A DNA stretch of 64,000 nucleotides from Phycisphaeraceae bacterium (GTDB lineage: Bacteria > Planctomycetota > Phycisphaerae > Phycisphaerales > Zrk34). Position numbers and translations under genes: made by a program. The notes under the pieces were generated by a model. It had not been told where the DNA came from. It ran no database searches and saw only the letters and a program-made list of their open reading frames with translations. This document shows positions 26,902 through 36,048 of this stretch, in pieces. Numbering within the stretch: the first letter of the stretch is position 1; each line of letters starts with the position of its first letter. The DNA lies in NCBI GenBank assembly GCA_028282805.1, contig JANQHD010000009.1, forward strand, positions 62,001 to 126,000, in the 5' to 3' direction.

Positions 26902-27049
26902 GACATGCCCTCATGGTCTGGTCGTGGTGTACACACCATAACCGCACAAACGCATGCACGACAGTCTTTGCAGCCACCGGCCGTTTGCGGTTTGCGCAGC
27001 GGGTCATCGGGTTGGCCATCATCAGGGGGTTGACCGCGGGTTCGCCGAC

Positions 27050-28084
27050 TTACACGCGGTCTTTGGTGTTGACCGGGCGGGTGACGCGCAGGGCGCGGCG
27101 GCCCTTGAACTGGCCGAGGTGGGCGAGGAACTTGGGCCTGCCCTCGACGCTCAGCACGGCGGGTTGGGTCGCGGGCTTTTCGGTGACGATCACGTCGCCG
27201 GGCGCCATGTTCATCAGGTCACGCACGGTGATCGTCGTGCCGGCGAGCAGGCCGGTGGCGTGGATGGTGGCGCTGTCGAGCTTGGCCTCGACCTTTTGGC
27301 GCGAGGTGGCGTCGCCCTTGGTGTGCTGGCTGGAGCGCCAGGCCTGGCTGGCGAGCTTCTCGACGATCGGCTCGATCACGTTGAACGGGATGCATAGCGA
27401 CATCGTGCCGGCCCGGCCGCCCATCTTCAGCTCGAAGCCCACCACGACGACGACCTCGTTGGGCGGGACGATCTGCACGAACTGCGGATTGGACTCGGTC
27501 TGCTCGAGCGTGAACTCGACGGGGTAGACGTTCTCCCACGCCTCGGACAGCGCGGTCATCGCGCGGTCGGTGATCTTGGACACGAGGCGCTGCTCGATCA
27601 TGGTCAGCGGGCGCTGGGGGATGAACAGCTCCGCGTTGGACCCGCCCATGAGCCGGTCGATGATCGGGTAGATGATCAGCGGGCTGATCTCGAGGCAGAC
27701 CTGGCCTTCGAGCGGGTTGCAGGCGAGCAGGTTGAAGCTGGTGGGGTTGGGCAGGGCCTGGATGAACTCGCCGTAGGTCAGCTGCTCGATGCGTGCGACG
27801 CGGACCTCAACGATCGTGCGGAGGAAGCCCGACAGGGCGGCGCCAATGTTGCGGCTGAAACCTTCGTGGAGGGTTTCCAGCGAGCGCATCTGGTCCTTGC
27901 TGACGCGCTCGGGACGCTTGAAGTCGTAGGCGGTGACCTCAACGAGGCCCTTGCGCGTCGCCTCGCTGGCGGCGAAGATGCTGGGCTCGCTGGATTCGTT
28001 CTCTTCGGCCTCGGTAGCCGCCGCCTCTTCGCCAACCGCGGCGAGCAGGGCATCGACTTCGTTTTGATCGAGGACTTCGGCCAT
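27050..28084 (-). CDS. fliM: Flagellar motor switch protein FliM
   Basis: The product is 344 residues, normal length. The N-terminal LDQNEVDALLAAV is the CheY-P binding motif of FliM. A variable linker follows, then the CheC-like middle domain (MRSLETLHEGFSRNIGAALSGFLRTIVEVRVARIEQLTYGEFIQALPNPT; MIEQRLVSKITDRAMTALSEAWENV) and a C-terminal SpoA/FliN-like domain (LLAGTTITVRDLMNMAPGDVIVTEKP). It forms the rotor C-ring that sets rotation direction. No other flagellar gene is in the window, so flagellar genes must be scattered. Confidence 0.95.
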   Translation of the reverse strand: MAEVLDQNEVDALLAAVGEEAAATEAEENESSEPSIFAASEATRKGLVEVTAYDFKRPERVSKDQMRSLETLHEGFSRNIGAALSGFLRTIVEVRVARIEQLTYGEFIQALPNPTSFNLLACNPLEGQVCLEISPLIIYPIIDRLMGGSNAELFIPQRPLTMIEQRLVSKITDRAMTALSEAWENVYPVEFTLEQTESNPQFVQIVPPNEVVVVVGFELKMGGRAGTMSLCIPFNVIEPIVEKLASQAWRSSQHTKGDATSRQKVEAKLDSATIHATGLLAGTTITVRDLMNMAPGDVIVTEKPATQPAVLSVEGRPKFLAHLGQFKGRRALRVTRPVNTKDRV

Positions 28085-28218
28085 GGTTTAGCTCTTATCG
28101 GACAGGTCGCCCGCCCCGCTTTACCCGGCGGGAATCAAACCGCGGTTTTGGGCCACTACGGGGTGGCCGGATATCGTGGAGATGCCGGCTCGTTCACCCC
28201 TAAGAGAGGAGCATCGTT

Positions 28219-28686
28219 ATGAACCCCCATGCCCACACGAGTTATCGCCGATACTGGCATTTGCTGCCCGCGTTGATGCTGGTCGGCCTGGTCGCGCTGA
28301 GCGGGGCGACGGCCACCCAACCCAACGACGAGAAGCCTCCCACCGCCGAGGCCCCGAAGGTGATCGCGCTCAAGCTGCACGCCGACTGGTGCGGCTCTTG
28401 CAAGGCGATGGGCCCGGTGTTCACCGACTTGGCCAACAAGTTCGACACCGAGCCGGTCTTGTTCGTGACGCTCGACATGACCACCCAGTCGCAGCGGAAG
28501 CAGGCCGAGTACCACGCCGCGGCCCTGGGCATCGGCGACCTTTGGCCGACCTACGGCAAGAAGACGGGCCTGATCCTGCTGATCGACGCCCAGAGCCGGA
28601 AGGTCGTGGGGACGCTGAACAAGACCCACGACATCAAGCAGATGGGCTCGGCGCTCAAGCGGGCGATCGCCGACGCCTCGGATTGA
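28219..28686 (+). CDS. Exported thioredoxin-family protein
   Basis: This 155-residue protein starts at ATG 28219, seven bases after a GGAG site. The hydrophobic N-terminus (WHLLPALMLVGLVALSGATA) is a signal peptide or anchor. The thioredoxin active site is HADWCGSCKAMGP (Cys 58 and 61), followed by VLFVTLDMTTQSQRKQAEYHAAALGI. It is probably a periplasmic thiol-disulfide oxidoreductase. The dsbD gene follows 68 bases downstream, which suggests DsbD keeps it reduced. Confidence 0.9.
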   Translation: MNPHAHTSYRRYWHLLPALMLVGLVALSGATATQPNDEKPPTAEAPKVIALKLHADWCGSCKAMGPVFTDLANKFDTEPVLFVTLDMTTQSQRKQAEYHAAALGIGDLWPTYGKKTGLILLIDAQSRKVVGTLNKTHDIKQMGSALKRAIADASD

Positions 28687-28754
28687 CGCGCAAAGCCCGG
28701 ATCGCGGACCGTCTGGATCACGAATAGAATCATGGCCTGAAAGGAGCGTGATCT

Positions 28755-30611
28755 TTGCGCGCTGTGACCGGATATCTGTTTGTCGCCATCGCCCTGTGCC
28801 TGGTTACCCTCGCATGGGGCCAGTTCGATCCGCTTGATTTCGACCAGCCGCTGGACGGCCCGACGGTGGCGGTCGAAGCGGTGCTCAGCCACGACGGCGT
28901 CGAACCCGGCGGGCAGGTCGTGCTGGCGGCGGTGTTTGACATCGCCCCCAACTGGCACATCCAGGTCAACAACCCGAGCGACGAGAACCTCATCGCCACC
29001 AAGGTCCAACTCAAGGACTTGCCCCCCGGCGTGGTCGCGGGTGATGTGCAATGGCCCCAGCCACACCCGATCGATTTCGGTGATCTGGGCATGATCGACT
29101 TCTACACGGGCAAGGCGCCGGTGTTCACGAAGCTGTCGGTGGGCGAGGCCGTCAAGCCCGGGCGATACGAGTTCGAGGTCTTCGTCGAGTGGCAGGCTTG
29201 TGATGACCAGCACTGCGACCCGCCCGCCGACCAGACGTTCAACCTGGTGCTCAACGTCGTCGCGCCCGGCACGGCGATCACCGCGAACCAGCCCGACCTG
29301 TTCGCCGAGTACCGGGCCGACGCCCCGCCCGAACCCGAGTCGCTCACGTTCCGCCTGTTCGGCTGGACGGTCACAATCGACCCGAACGTTCTGTGGCTGT
29401 TGCTGCCGCTGGCGGCGATCGGCGGGTTCCTGTTGAACCTCACGCCGTGCGTGTTGCCGATGATCCCGATCAAGATCATGGGCATCAGCCAGTCGGCCGA
29501 GCACCACGGGCGGGCGCTGCTGCTGGGGGCGATCATGTCGTTGGGGGTGGTGGCGTTCTGGCTGGCGATCGGCGGCGGGATCGCGTTCATCGCCGATTTC
29601 GACGCGATCAACGAGCTGTTCCAGAAGACGTGGTTCGCGATCGGCGTAGGCGTGGTCATCGCGCTGATGGCGCTGGGCATGTTCGGCCTGTTCGCCGCAC
29701 GCCTGCCGCAGTGGGTGTACCGCATCAACCCGTCGCAGAAGACGCTGCACGGCTCGTTCGGGTTCGGCATCATGACGGCGGTGCTATCGACGCCGTGCAC
29801 CGCGCCGTTCATGGGCACCGCCGCGGCGTGGGCGGCCAAGCAGGCGCCGTCTACCACGCTCGCCACGTTCAGCGCCATCGGCGTGGGCATGGCGCTGCCG
29901 TACCTGGTGCTGGCCGCGTTCCCCAAACTCGTCGACCGCATGCCCCGCACGGGCCCGGCGAGCGAGTTGATCAAACAGGTCATGGGCCTGCTGATGCTCG
30001 CGGCGGCGGCGTTCTTTGCCGGCACGGGCTTAAGCGGGCTGCTCAACGAACCGCCCGACCCGCCGAGCAAGGCGTACTGGTGGCCGGTGGGCGCGTGTAT
30101 CGCCGCGGGGGGCGTCTGGCTGGCGTGGCGAACGCTGGGCATCACGCGCTCGGCGCTGCGGCGGATGGTTTACGTGGGCCTCGGGGTCGTGTTCATCGCG
30201 GCCGGCGGCGCGACGGGCTACGGCCTGACGCGCAAGAGCCCGGTCAACTGGGTGTACTTCACGCCCGAGCGTTTAGCCGCTGCGCAACAGAGCGGCGACG
30301 TGGTCGTGCTCGACTTCACCGCCGAGTGGTGCCTGAATTGCCACACGCTCGAACGCGCCGTGCTGCACAAACGCGAGGTGGTCACACAGCTCAACGCCGA
30401 GGGGGTCACGGCCATCAAGGTCGACATCACCAATGACAAACCGGCGCAGGCGTACCTGACCGAGGTCGGCAGCACGACCATCCCCCTGCTGATCGTCTAC
30501 GACGCGCAGGGCAACGAGGTGTTCCGGTCCGATGCCTATACCAGGAAACAAGTGATCGACGCGGTCAGTTCAGCGCGACGATCAAAAGCACCACCAGCAG
30601 CAGCAGGTTGA
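28755..30611 (+). CDS. dsbD: Thiol:disulfide interchange protein DsbD-like
   Basis: The TTG at 28755 lies eight bases after AAGGAG; the product is 618 residues. A signal peptide (TGYLFVAIALCLVTLAWG) leads to a periplasmic DsbD-alpha type domain (residues about 30-175, VEWQACDDQHCDPPADQTFNL with its Cys pair). A block of about eight TM segments follows, including LLNLTPCVLPMIPIKIMG and MTAVLSTPCTAPFMGTAAAW (the two membrane cysteines). The C-terminal thioredoxin-like domain has DFTAEWCLNCHTLE near residues 525-528. It moves electrons from cytoplasmic thioredoxin to periplasmic partners. The 3' end overlaps the convergent kinase gene by 47 bases. Confidence 0.93.
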   Translation: MRAVTGYLFVAIALCLVTLAWGQFDPLDFDQPLDGPTVAVEAVLSHDGVEPGGQVVLAAVFDIAPNWHIQVNNPSDENLIATKVQLKDLPPGVVAGDVQWPQPHPIDFGDLGMIDFYTGKAPVFTKLSVGEAVKPGRYEFEVFVEWQACDDQHCDPPADQTFNLVLNVVAPGTAITANQPDLFAEYRADAPPEPESLTFRLFGWTVTIDPNVLWLLLPLAAIGGFLLNLTPCVLPMIPIKIMGISQSAEHHGRALLLGAIMSLGVVAFWLAIGGGIAFIADFDAINELFQKTWFAIGVGVVIALMALGMFGLFAARLPQWVYRINPSQKTLHGSFGFGIMTAVLSTPCTAPFMGTAAAWAAKQAPSTTLATFSAIGVGMALPYLVLAAFPKLVDRMPRTGPASELIKQVMGLLMLAAAAFFAGTGLSGLLNEPPDPPSKAYWWPVGACIAAGGVWLAWRTLGITRSALRRMVYVGLGVVFIAAGGATGYGLTRKSPVNWVYFTPERLAAAQQSGDVVVLDFTAEWCLNCHTLERAVLHKREVVTQLNAEGVTAIKVDITNDKPAQAYLTEVGSTTIPLLIVYDAQGNEVFRSDAYTRKQVIDAVSSARRSKAPPAAAG

Positions 30612-31827
30612 TCACGATCGAGCCCGCGGCGATCCAGAACACGGGGTGCTCCATGATCGTCGGCGGCGTGGGCTGTTCGACCATCTGCGTCTCGGCGCTC
30701 TCCTCGATCGCGGCGAGCTTCGACAGGTCGAACTTACGGCGGGCCTGGAGCGGCGGCTCGCCGCGCTCGATGGCCTTGAGGTCCTCCAGCAGGGCCGCGG
30801 TGTCGTCGTAGCGCTCGTTGCGGTCCTTGGCCATCATGACCTCGATGACCTCGCTGATGCCCACCGACAGGTCGGGGTTGACGTGGTCGGGCGGCGTGAG
30901 CGTGTCCTTGAGGTGCTTGTGCATGACGGCCGAGGGGTTGGGCCCGTCGAACGGCACCTGCCCGGCGACCATGTGGTAGAACGTCGCGCCCAGGCCGTAG
31001 ATGTCGGCGCGGAAGTCGATGTCGACCTCGCCGCGGATCTGCTCGGGCGCGATGTAGTACGGGGTGCCGTAGGCCTTGCCGGCCTCGGCCTCGGCGGCGG
31101 CGGTGTCGGTGATCTGCCGGGCGAGGCCCATGTCGGCCAGCTTCGAGACGCCCTGCTTGGTGATCATGATGTTCTTGGGCTTCACGTCGCGGTGCATGAA
31201 GCCCTTGCTGTGCGCGTGCTGCAGCGCGGCGGCCATGTCGATGATGATCCGCAACGCCTCGCTCTCGGAGTACGGCCCCTTGTTGACCAGGTGGTCGTAG
31301 ACCGTGTGGCCCTCGACGTATTCCATCACGAAGTAGTGGTGCTCGCCGGCCTGCCCCACGTCGATCGCCTGCACGATGTTCGGGTGGTTGAGCTTGGCGG
31401 CGGCGCGGCCCTCGGCGTAAAAGCGCTCGATGAACTGCGGGTCCGACATGTACTTCTTCGGCAGCACCTTGATGGCGACCATGCGGTCGAGCGAGACCTG
31501 GCGCGCCTTGTAGACTTTTGCCATCGCGCCGGCGCCGAGCGGGCCGACGATCTTGTACCCGGGGATCTGCTGGGTGCCGCGCTGCGCGTCGACCTCCTGG
31601 CGCACGCGGATCATCTGCGACTCGGTCACGTAGCCGTTGTCGACCAGCAGGTCGGCCAGCGACTTGTGGCTGGCGCTCTCGACCATCTGTTCCTGAATCG
31701 AGGCGCACGCATCGACCTCGTCGCGCGTAGCCAGACCCGACTCGACCACCATGCGGCCAAGGATGGTATCGACGTTCGTCGAACCGGCAATGCTTGCGGC
31801 GTTGTCCGGTGATGCGTTCTCAGACAT
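30565..31827 (-). CDS. Membrane-anchored Ser/Thr protein kinase with N-terminal MshEN-like domain
   Basis: The product is 420 residues. Residues about 18-80 (TILGRMVVESGLATRDEVDACASIQEQM...SLADLLVDNGYVTESQM) look like the small helical MshEN/GspE N-terminal module often fused to planctomycete kinases; related modules bind cyclic di-GMP (inference). The kinase domain spans about 90-350: glycine loop GPLGAGAMAKVYKA, VAIK lysine at about 120, HRDVKPKN (Asp about 214), an unusual DMG in place of DFG (about 232-234) and YIAPEQ. A C-terminal TM segment (FWIAAGSIVINLLLLVVLLIVAL) anchors it, leaving the kinase in the cytoplasm. It overlaps dsbD by 47 bases at the 3' end. Confidence 0.93.
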   Translation of the reverse strand: MSENASPDNAASIAGSTNVDTILGRMVVESGLATRDEVDACASIQEQMVESASHKSLADLLVDNGYVTESQMIRVRQEVDAQRGTQQIPGYKIVGPLGAGAMAKVYKARQVSLDRMVAIKVLPKKYMSDPQFIERFYAEGRAAAKLNHPNIVQAIDVGQAGEHHYFVMEYVEGHTVYDHLVNKGPYSESEALRIIIDMAAALQHAHSKGFMHRDVKPKNIMITKQGVSKLADMGLARQITDTAAAEAEAGKAYGTPYYIAPEQIRGEVDIDFRADIYGLGATFYHMVAGQVPFDGPNPSAVMHKHLKDTLTPPDHVNPDLSVGISEVIEVMMAKDRNERYDDTAALLEDLKAIERGEPPLQARRKFDLSKLAAIEESAETQMVEQPTPPTIMEHPVFWIAAGSIVINLLLLVVLLIVALN

Positions 31828-32009
31828 ACAAATGGGGCCCTAGCCTAATCCCATTCTAACCATCGGCCTGCGCGGATTCGCGGTTTACCGGAGACAATTT
31901 GGTGCGGCCGATTCCAGACGCTTGTCAATCATACACATAGGTGCGACTTGACAGCAAATCCCTACTTGGGCAATTTACACCACCAAACGACCCGAAGCCT
32001 AATCAGATT

Positions 32010-32957
32010 ATGATAGAACTCGCACATTTATCCAAGTGGTATGGCCCGATCCTCGCCCTCGACGCGATCGATCTGAACGTGCCCAAGGGCCGGATCGCCG
32101 GGTTCCTCGGGCCCAACGGCGCGGGCAAGACCACCACCATACGCATACTCACTTGCTTCATGCCCGCCAGCGATGGCCGGGCGGCGGTCAACGGCTTCGA
32201 TGTCTTCAAAGACTCCGCCCAGGTCCGCCGGAGCATCGGCTACCTGCCCGAGTCCAACCCGCTCTACCCCGAGATGCGCGTCGACGAGCACCTGCACTAC
32301 TTCGGCAAGCTCCACGGCCTCCGCCGTGCCGATCGCCGCGCCCGCATCGGCACACTCACCGAACGCTGCGGATTATCGGCCATCATCCAACGCCCCATCG
32401 GCCACCTGTCCAAGGGCAACAAGCAACGCGTCGGCCTCGCCCAGGCCCTGCTCCACGACCCACCCGTGCTCATCCTCGACGAGCCGACGGCCGGCCTCGA
32501 CCCCGCCCAGATCCGCGAGGTGCGGGAGCTGATCTGCTCGCTGAGCCGAGAGAAAACCATCCTCCTGTCCACGCACATCCTGCCCGAAGCGGAGATGACG
32601 TGCGACGAGTTGACCATCATCGCCCGCGGCCGGGTCGTCGCCCAAGGCACCCCCGACCAGCTCAAGCAACGGGCCCGCGCCAGCTCGCGGATCGTCATGG
32701 AAATCCAGGCCCCGCCAGCCCACGTCCAGCAGGTGCTCAACGAACTGCCGCAGGTCGCCCGGACCGACACCGACGAAGCCGACGGCTGGTGCGTCACGCA
32801 CGTGACCCCCGCCGACAGCGCCGACGACATCCGCCCCGCGCTCGGCCAAGCCGCCAGCCAGCAACGCTGGATCGTCCGCGAGATCCGGCACGAGGTCGGC
32901 TCGCTGGAAGAGTTTTTCATCCAAGCCGTGGAACCCGACTTCAAACAGTCCGCCTGA
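32010..32957 (+). CDS. ABC transporter ATP-binding protein (GldA-like)
   Basis: The ATG at 32010 gives 315 residues (MIELAHLSKWYGPILALDAIDLNV). Walker A is GPNGAGKTT, the signature LSKGNKQRVGLAQALLHDP, Walker B VLILDEPTAGLDP, and the switch histidine lies in STHILPEAE. About 90 extra C-terminal residues are typical of drug/Gld-type exporters. It is the first of four collinear genes: ATPase, ABC-2 permease, GldG-like and DUF4340. In Bacteroidetes the related GldAFG set supports gliding; in other bacteria the operon's substrate is unknown. No good Shine-Dalgarno precedes the start. Confidence 0.93.
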   Translation: MIELAHLSKWYGPILALDAIDLNVPKGRIAGFLGPNGAGKTTTIRILTCFMPASDGRAAVNGFDVFKDSAQVRRSIGYLPESNPLYPEMRVDEHLHYFGKLHGLRRADRRARIGTLTERCGLSAIIQRPIGHLSKGNKQRVGLAQALLHDPPVLILDEPTAGLDPAQIREVRELICSLSREKTILLSTHILPEAEMTCDELTIIARGRVVAQGTPDQLKQRARASSRIVMEIQAPPAHVQQVLNELPQVARTDTDEADGWCVTHVTPADSADDIRPALGQAASQQRWIVREIRHEVGSLEEFFIQAVEPDFKQSA

Positions 32958-32978
32958 CCCCAACGGAACCCGCTCCAC

Positions 32979-33893
32979 ATGCGAAACACCCTGGCCATCG
33001 CCCAACGCGAGATGAACAGCCTCTTCTTCTCGCCCATCGCCTATGTGCTGCTGACGCTCTTCACGATCCCCGCGGCGTTGTTCTTCTTCTTCGTCACCTT
33101 CACCGCCAACGCCACCGCGGAGCTCGGCGAGGTCTTCCGCCTGCTTAATCACTACGTGCTGATCCCCCTCGTGCCCGCGATCAGCATGCGGCTGATGAGC
33201 GAAGAGCTCCGTAGCGGCACCGTCGAAACCCTGATGACCGCCCCGGTACGCGACGCGCAGGTCGTGCTCGGCAAGTGGCTGGGCGCGATGGGCTTCTTCG
33301 CCGTGCTGCTGATCCCCACGCTCGCGTTCGTCTTCACGCTCGAGATCTACGCCAGCCCCGACTACGGCCCGATCGTCACCGCCTACGTCGGGCTGTTGCT
33401 CGTCGGCGGGCTGTACCTCGCCATCGGCACCTTCGCCTCGGTGATCACGCGCAGCCAGGTCATCGCCTTCGTGATCACGCTGTTCGTGATCCTCATGATC
33501 ACCCTGCTCACGTTCCTGCTGCCGAGCGTCATCGGCCCGTCGCCCCGGCCGCTGATCGAGCTCGACACCAGGGGGCAGGTCACCCTGTTCGCCGCCCTGG
33601 CGGTCGTGGGCGGGTGCCTGGGCGTGCTCGCCGCCTTGACCACGCGTAGCCGGGTCGGCGGCCTGATGTGCGGGCTTGGTTCGATCGTGCTGCTCGCGGC
33701 GATCGCGACGCCGATGGTCTACCTGCCGGCCAAGCAACTGAGCGAGGCGACCCGTTACCTCAACGTCACCGTGCACCTCGACGACTTCCTCAAGGGCGTG
33801 GTGGACCTGGCCGACTTCACGTTCTTCCTCAGCGGCATCGCGCTGTTCCTCGTGTTAGCCACCATCACCTTCGAGTCCCGCCGCTGGCGCTAA
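32979..33893 (+). CDS. ABC-2 type permease (GldF-like)
   Basis: This 304-residue membrane protein has about six TM segments (FFSPIAYVLLTLFTIPAALFFFFVTF; LGAMGFFAVLLIPTLAFVFTLEIY; VIAFVITLFVILMITLLTFLLPSVIG; GLGSIVLLAAIATPMVYLPA; FTFFLSGIALFLVLATITFE). The conserved ABC-2 stretch MRLMSEELRSGTVETLMTAPVRDAQVVLGKWLG follows the second segment. It partners the ATPase 21 bases upstream and the GldG-like subunit downstream. The exported substrate is unknown. Confidence 0.93.
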   Translation: MRNTLAIAQREMNSLFFSPIAYVLLTLFTIPAALFFFFVTFTANATAELGEVFRLLNHYVLIPLVPAISMRLMSEELRSGTVETLMTAPVRDAQVVLGKWLGAMGFFAVLLIPTLAFVFTLEIYASPDYGPIVTAYVGLLLVGGLYLAIGTFASVITRSQVIAFVITLFVILMITLLTFLLPSVIGPSPRPLIELDTRGQVTLFAALAVVGGCLGVLAALTTRSRVGGLMCGLGSIVLLAAIATPMVYLPAKQLSEATRYLNVTVHLDDFLKGVVDLADFTFFLSGIALFLVLATITFESRRWR

Positions 33894-33915
33894 AGCCGCA
33901 GGAGCGCAACCGTTC

Positions 33916-36018
33916 ATGGCACCGACGAACCACGACAACCACAAGGCCGCCTGGGACCGCCGGTTCTTCTACGGCGCAAACGTCGCCGCGATGATGCTCG
34001 GCGTGCTGGTGATCCTGGTGTTCGCCAACTGGCTGGCCGAGCGTTCGGCCGTGCGTATCGACCGCACCTCCACGCGGCGGTATTCGCTCAGCGAGCAGAC
34101 CCGGCAGATCCTCGGCCGGCTCGACCGGGACGTCACCATCACCACGGTGTTCGGCTCGGGCCTCAACCTCGACGAGCGGGCCGCGACCAACAAACAGCAC
34201 TTCCGCGACCTGCTCGACGAGTACGAGCGGCGCGGCGGCGGCCGCATCGCCGTTGAGCACATCGAGGCCACCGACCACCGCGCGCTCGACCGCTTCAAGC
34301 TGCAAGTCGCCGAGTCTTACGCCGAAGAGCTGAACGCTGCGCGTCAGACCATCGAGGCCTCGCTCGCGCTGCTCGACGACTTCGCCGCGTACAGCCGGCA
34401 GCAAGCGCCCCGTTTCGCCGCCGCCGCCGAGAAGTTCGGCGACAGCGCGCCCGGCCTGAGCGACCAGCTCAAAGCCCTGTCCGATCGGTTCGCGCAGATG
34501 GCCGAGTCCGAGCAGTACGGCAAGGCGAGAGCAGAGGTCGAACGCCTGCTCGGCGAGCCGCTGCCGGAGTACGAGCAGACACTGGGCGACATCCGGTTGC
34601 TGACCCAACAGGTCAACGACGGCAGCGTGCGTCACCTCGCGGCGATGTTCATCAACGAAGCCCAGGCTGATGACAACACACCCGAGCTCAAGTCGTTCTT
34701 TGCCGAATCGCTGGTCCAGACCCGGCCGCTCGAGGAGAAGTTCGCCGCGGTGCTCGCGCGCTACGAGGGCATCGACCTGACCGAGTACAACGCGATCCGC
34801 ACGAACCTCGCGTCGCACGACTCGGCGGTCGTCATGGCCGGGGGGAAGCTGGTCACGGTGGCGCTGCGCGACGTGTACACGATGGTGGCTGAAGATAACC
34901 CCAACGGCACGACGATCGAGCAGCGCTACCGCAGCGAAGAAGCGGTGACCGGTGCGGTGTTGAGCCTGACGTCCGGCAAGCGCACCAAGGTGGTGTTTGT
35001 GTATGCCTTGGGTTACCCCGCGACGAAACGGATCGCGGCGGACAGTTTCAGCTACAGCCACCTCGCCGATCGCTTGCGGGGCGCGGGCATGGAAGTCGTC
35101 GACTGGAACCCCGCGCCGCGCAGCACGCGTTCGGGCGTGACGGTGCAGCCGCCCCCTACCGCCGAAGAGGGCCAGACGCTGGTGTGGGTCTTCCTGCGCA
35201 GCCCGCCGCTCGACCCGCAACGGCCCGGCGGGCTCGCGCTCGTGCAGGTCAACGAAGCGCTCAAGCGGACCGTTGAGGGTAACGACCCCGTGCTGGTGAT
35301 GGCCACGCCCACGCGGTTGCCCGGCGACCCGGTGGCCGAGCACCTGCGGGCGCTGGGCATCGAGGCGGACACCGCCCGCGCGGTGCACCAGGAACGGCTC
35401 GACCCCGAGGGCAACGTCGGTGTTTTCCGTGGTCACGAAGTGGTCGTGCGAGCGGGTGAACACCCCGTCAGCAAGGCCGTGGCCGGGCAACTGGTGCTGA
35501 CGGTCGGTCTGCCGTTGAGCGCGGCAAGCGAAGAGGCACAAGCCAACACGCAATTTTGGCCGCTGGTGCAGACCGGGCGCGACACGTGGGCGGACAACCC
35601 GTTCGGCCAAGTCAAGCGCGACCCCGGCGACCCGACCGGCCCGTTCACGATCGCGGCCGCGTCACAGGTCGGCGACCGCCGCGCCGTCGTGCTTTCCGAT
35701 TTTGCGTTGGACCTCAACCGACCACGCCCGTCCATGTACGACGACGCGCGCTTGGTGAGACGCCTCATGAACGCGGCCACCGGGCAGGTTTACGAGCAGA
35801 TGCAGTTGCCCGGCAACGCGGAGCTGTTTGTCAACAGCGTGTATTGGTTGGCCGGGCGCGACGAGTTGATCGCCACCAGCGCCCGCAGCCAGGACGTGCG
35901 ACGGATGCAGAACATCAGCCCCGCGGCAAAGACGGTCGTGGGATGGGTGTTGTTGGCGGGCCTGCCGTTCGGTTGCATCGTTACGGGGCTGTGCGTCGGA
36001 CTGCTGCGCCGCAAGTAA
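33916..36018 (+). CDS. GldG-family ABC transporter auxiliary protein
   Basis: The product is 700 residues, with AGGAG before the ATG. One TM segment near the N-terminus (GANVAAMMLGVLVILVFANWLA) is followed by RTSTRRYSLSEQTRQILGRLDRDVTITTVFGSG, the opening of the GldG/ABC_transp_aux domain. A coiled-coil region (about 90-300) and a Rossmann-like part (TKVVFVYALGYPATKR; LAEHLRALGIEADTARAVH) follow. A C-terminal TM (TVVGWVLLAGLPFGCIVTGLCVGLL) closes the protein, which ends RRK. Most of it is extracytoplasmic. It is thought to assist the ATPase/permease pair; mechanism unknown. Confidence 0.9.
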   Translation: MAPTNHDNHKAAWDRRFFYGANVAAMMLGVLVILVFANWLAERSAVRIDRTSTRRYSLSEQTRQILGRLDRDVTITTVFGSGLNLDERAATNKQHFRDLLDEYERRGGGRIAVEHIEATDHRALDRFKLQVAESYAEELNAARQTIEASLALLDDFAAYSRQQAPRFAAAAEKFGDSAPGLSDQLKALSDRFAQMAESEQYGKARAEVERLLGEPLPEYEQTLGDIRLLTQQVNDGSVRHLAAMFINEAQADDNTPELKSFFAESLVQTRPLEEKFAAVLARYEGIDLTEYNAIRTNLASHDSAVVMAGGKLVTVALRDVYTMVAEDNPNGTTIEQRYRSEEAVTGAVLSLTSGKRTKVVFVYALGYPATKRIAADSFSYSHLADRLRGAGMEVVDWNPAPRSTRSGVTVQPPPTAEEGQTLVWVFLRSPPLDPQRPGGLALVQVNEALKRTVEGNDPVLVMATPTRLPGDPVAEHLRALGIEADTARAVHQERLDPEGNVGVFRGHEVVVRAGEHPVSKAVAGQLVLTVGLPLSAASEEAQANTQFWPLVQTGRDTWADNPFGQVKRDPGDPTGPFTIAAASQVGDRRAVVLSDFALDLNRPRPSMYDDARLVRRLMNAATGQVYEQMQLPGNAELFVNSVYWLAGRDELIATSARSQDVRRMQNISPAAKTVVGWVLLAGLPFGCIVTGLCVGLLRRK

Positions 36019-36048
36019 ACCCACCACGAAGGAATCAAAGCGAGAGCC

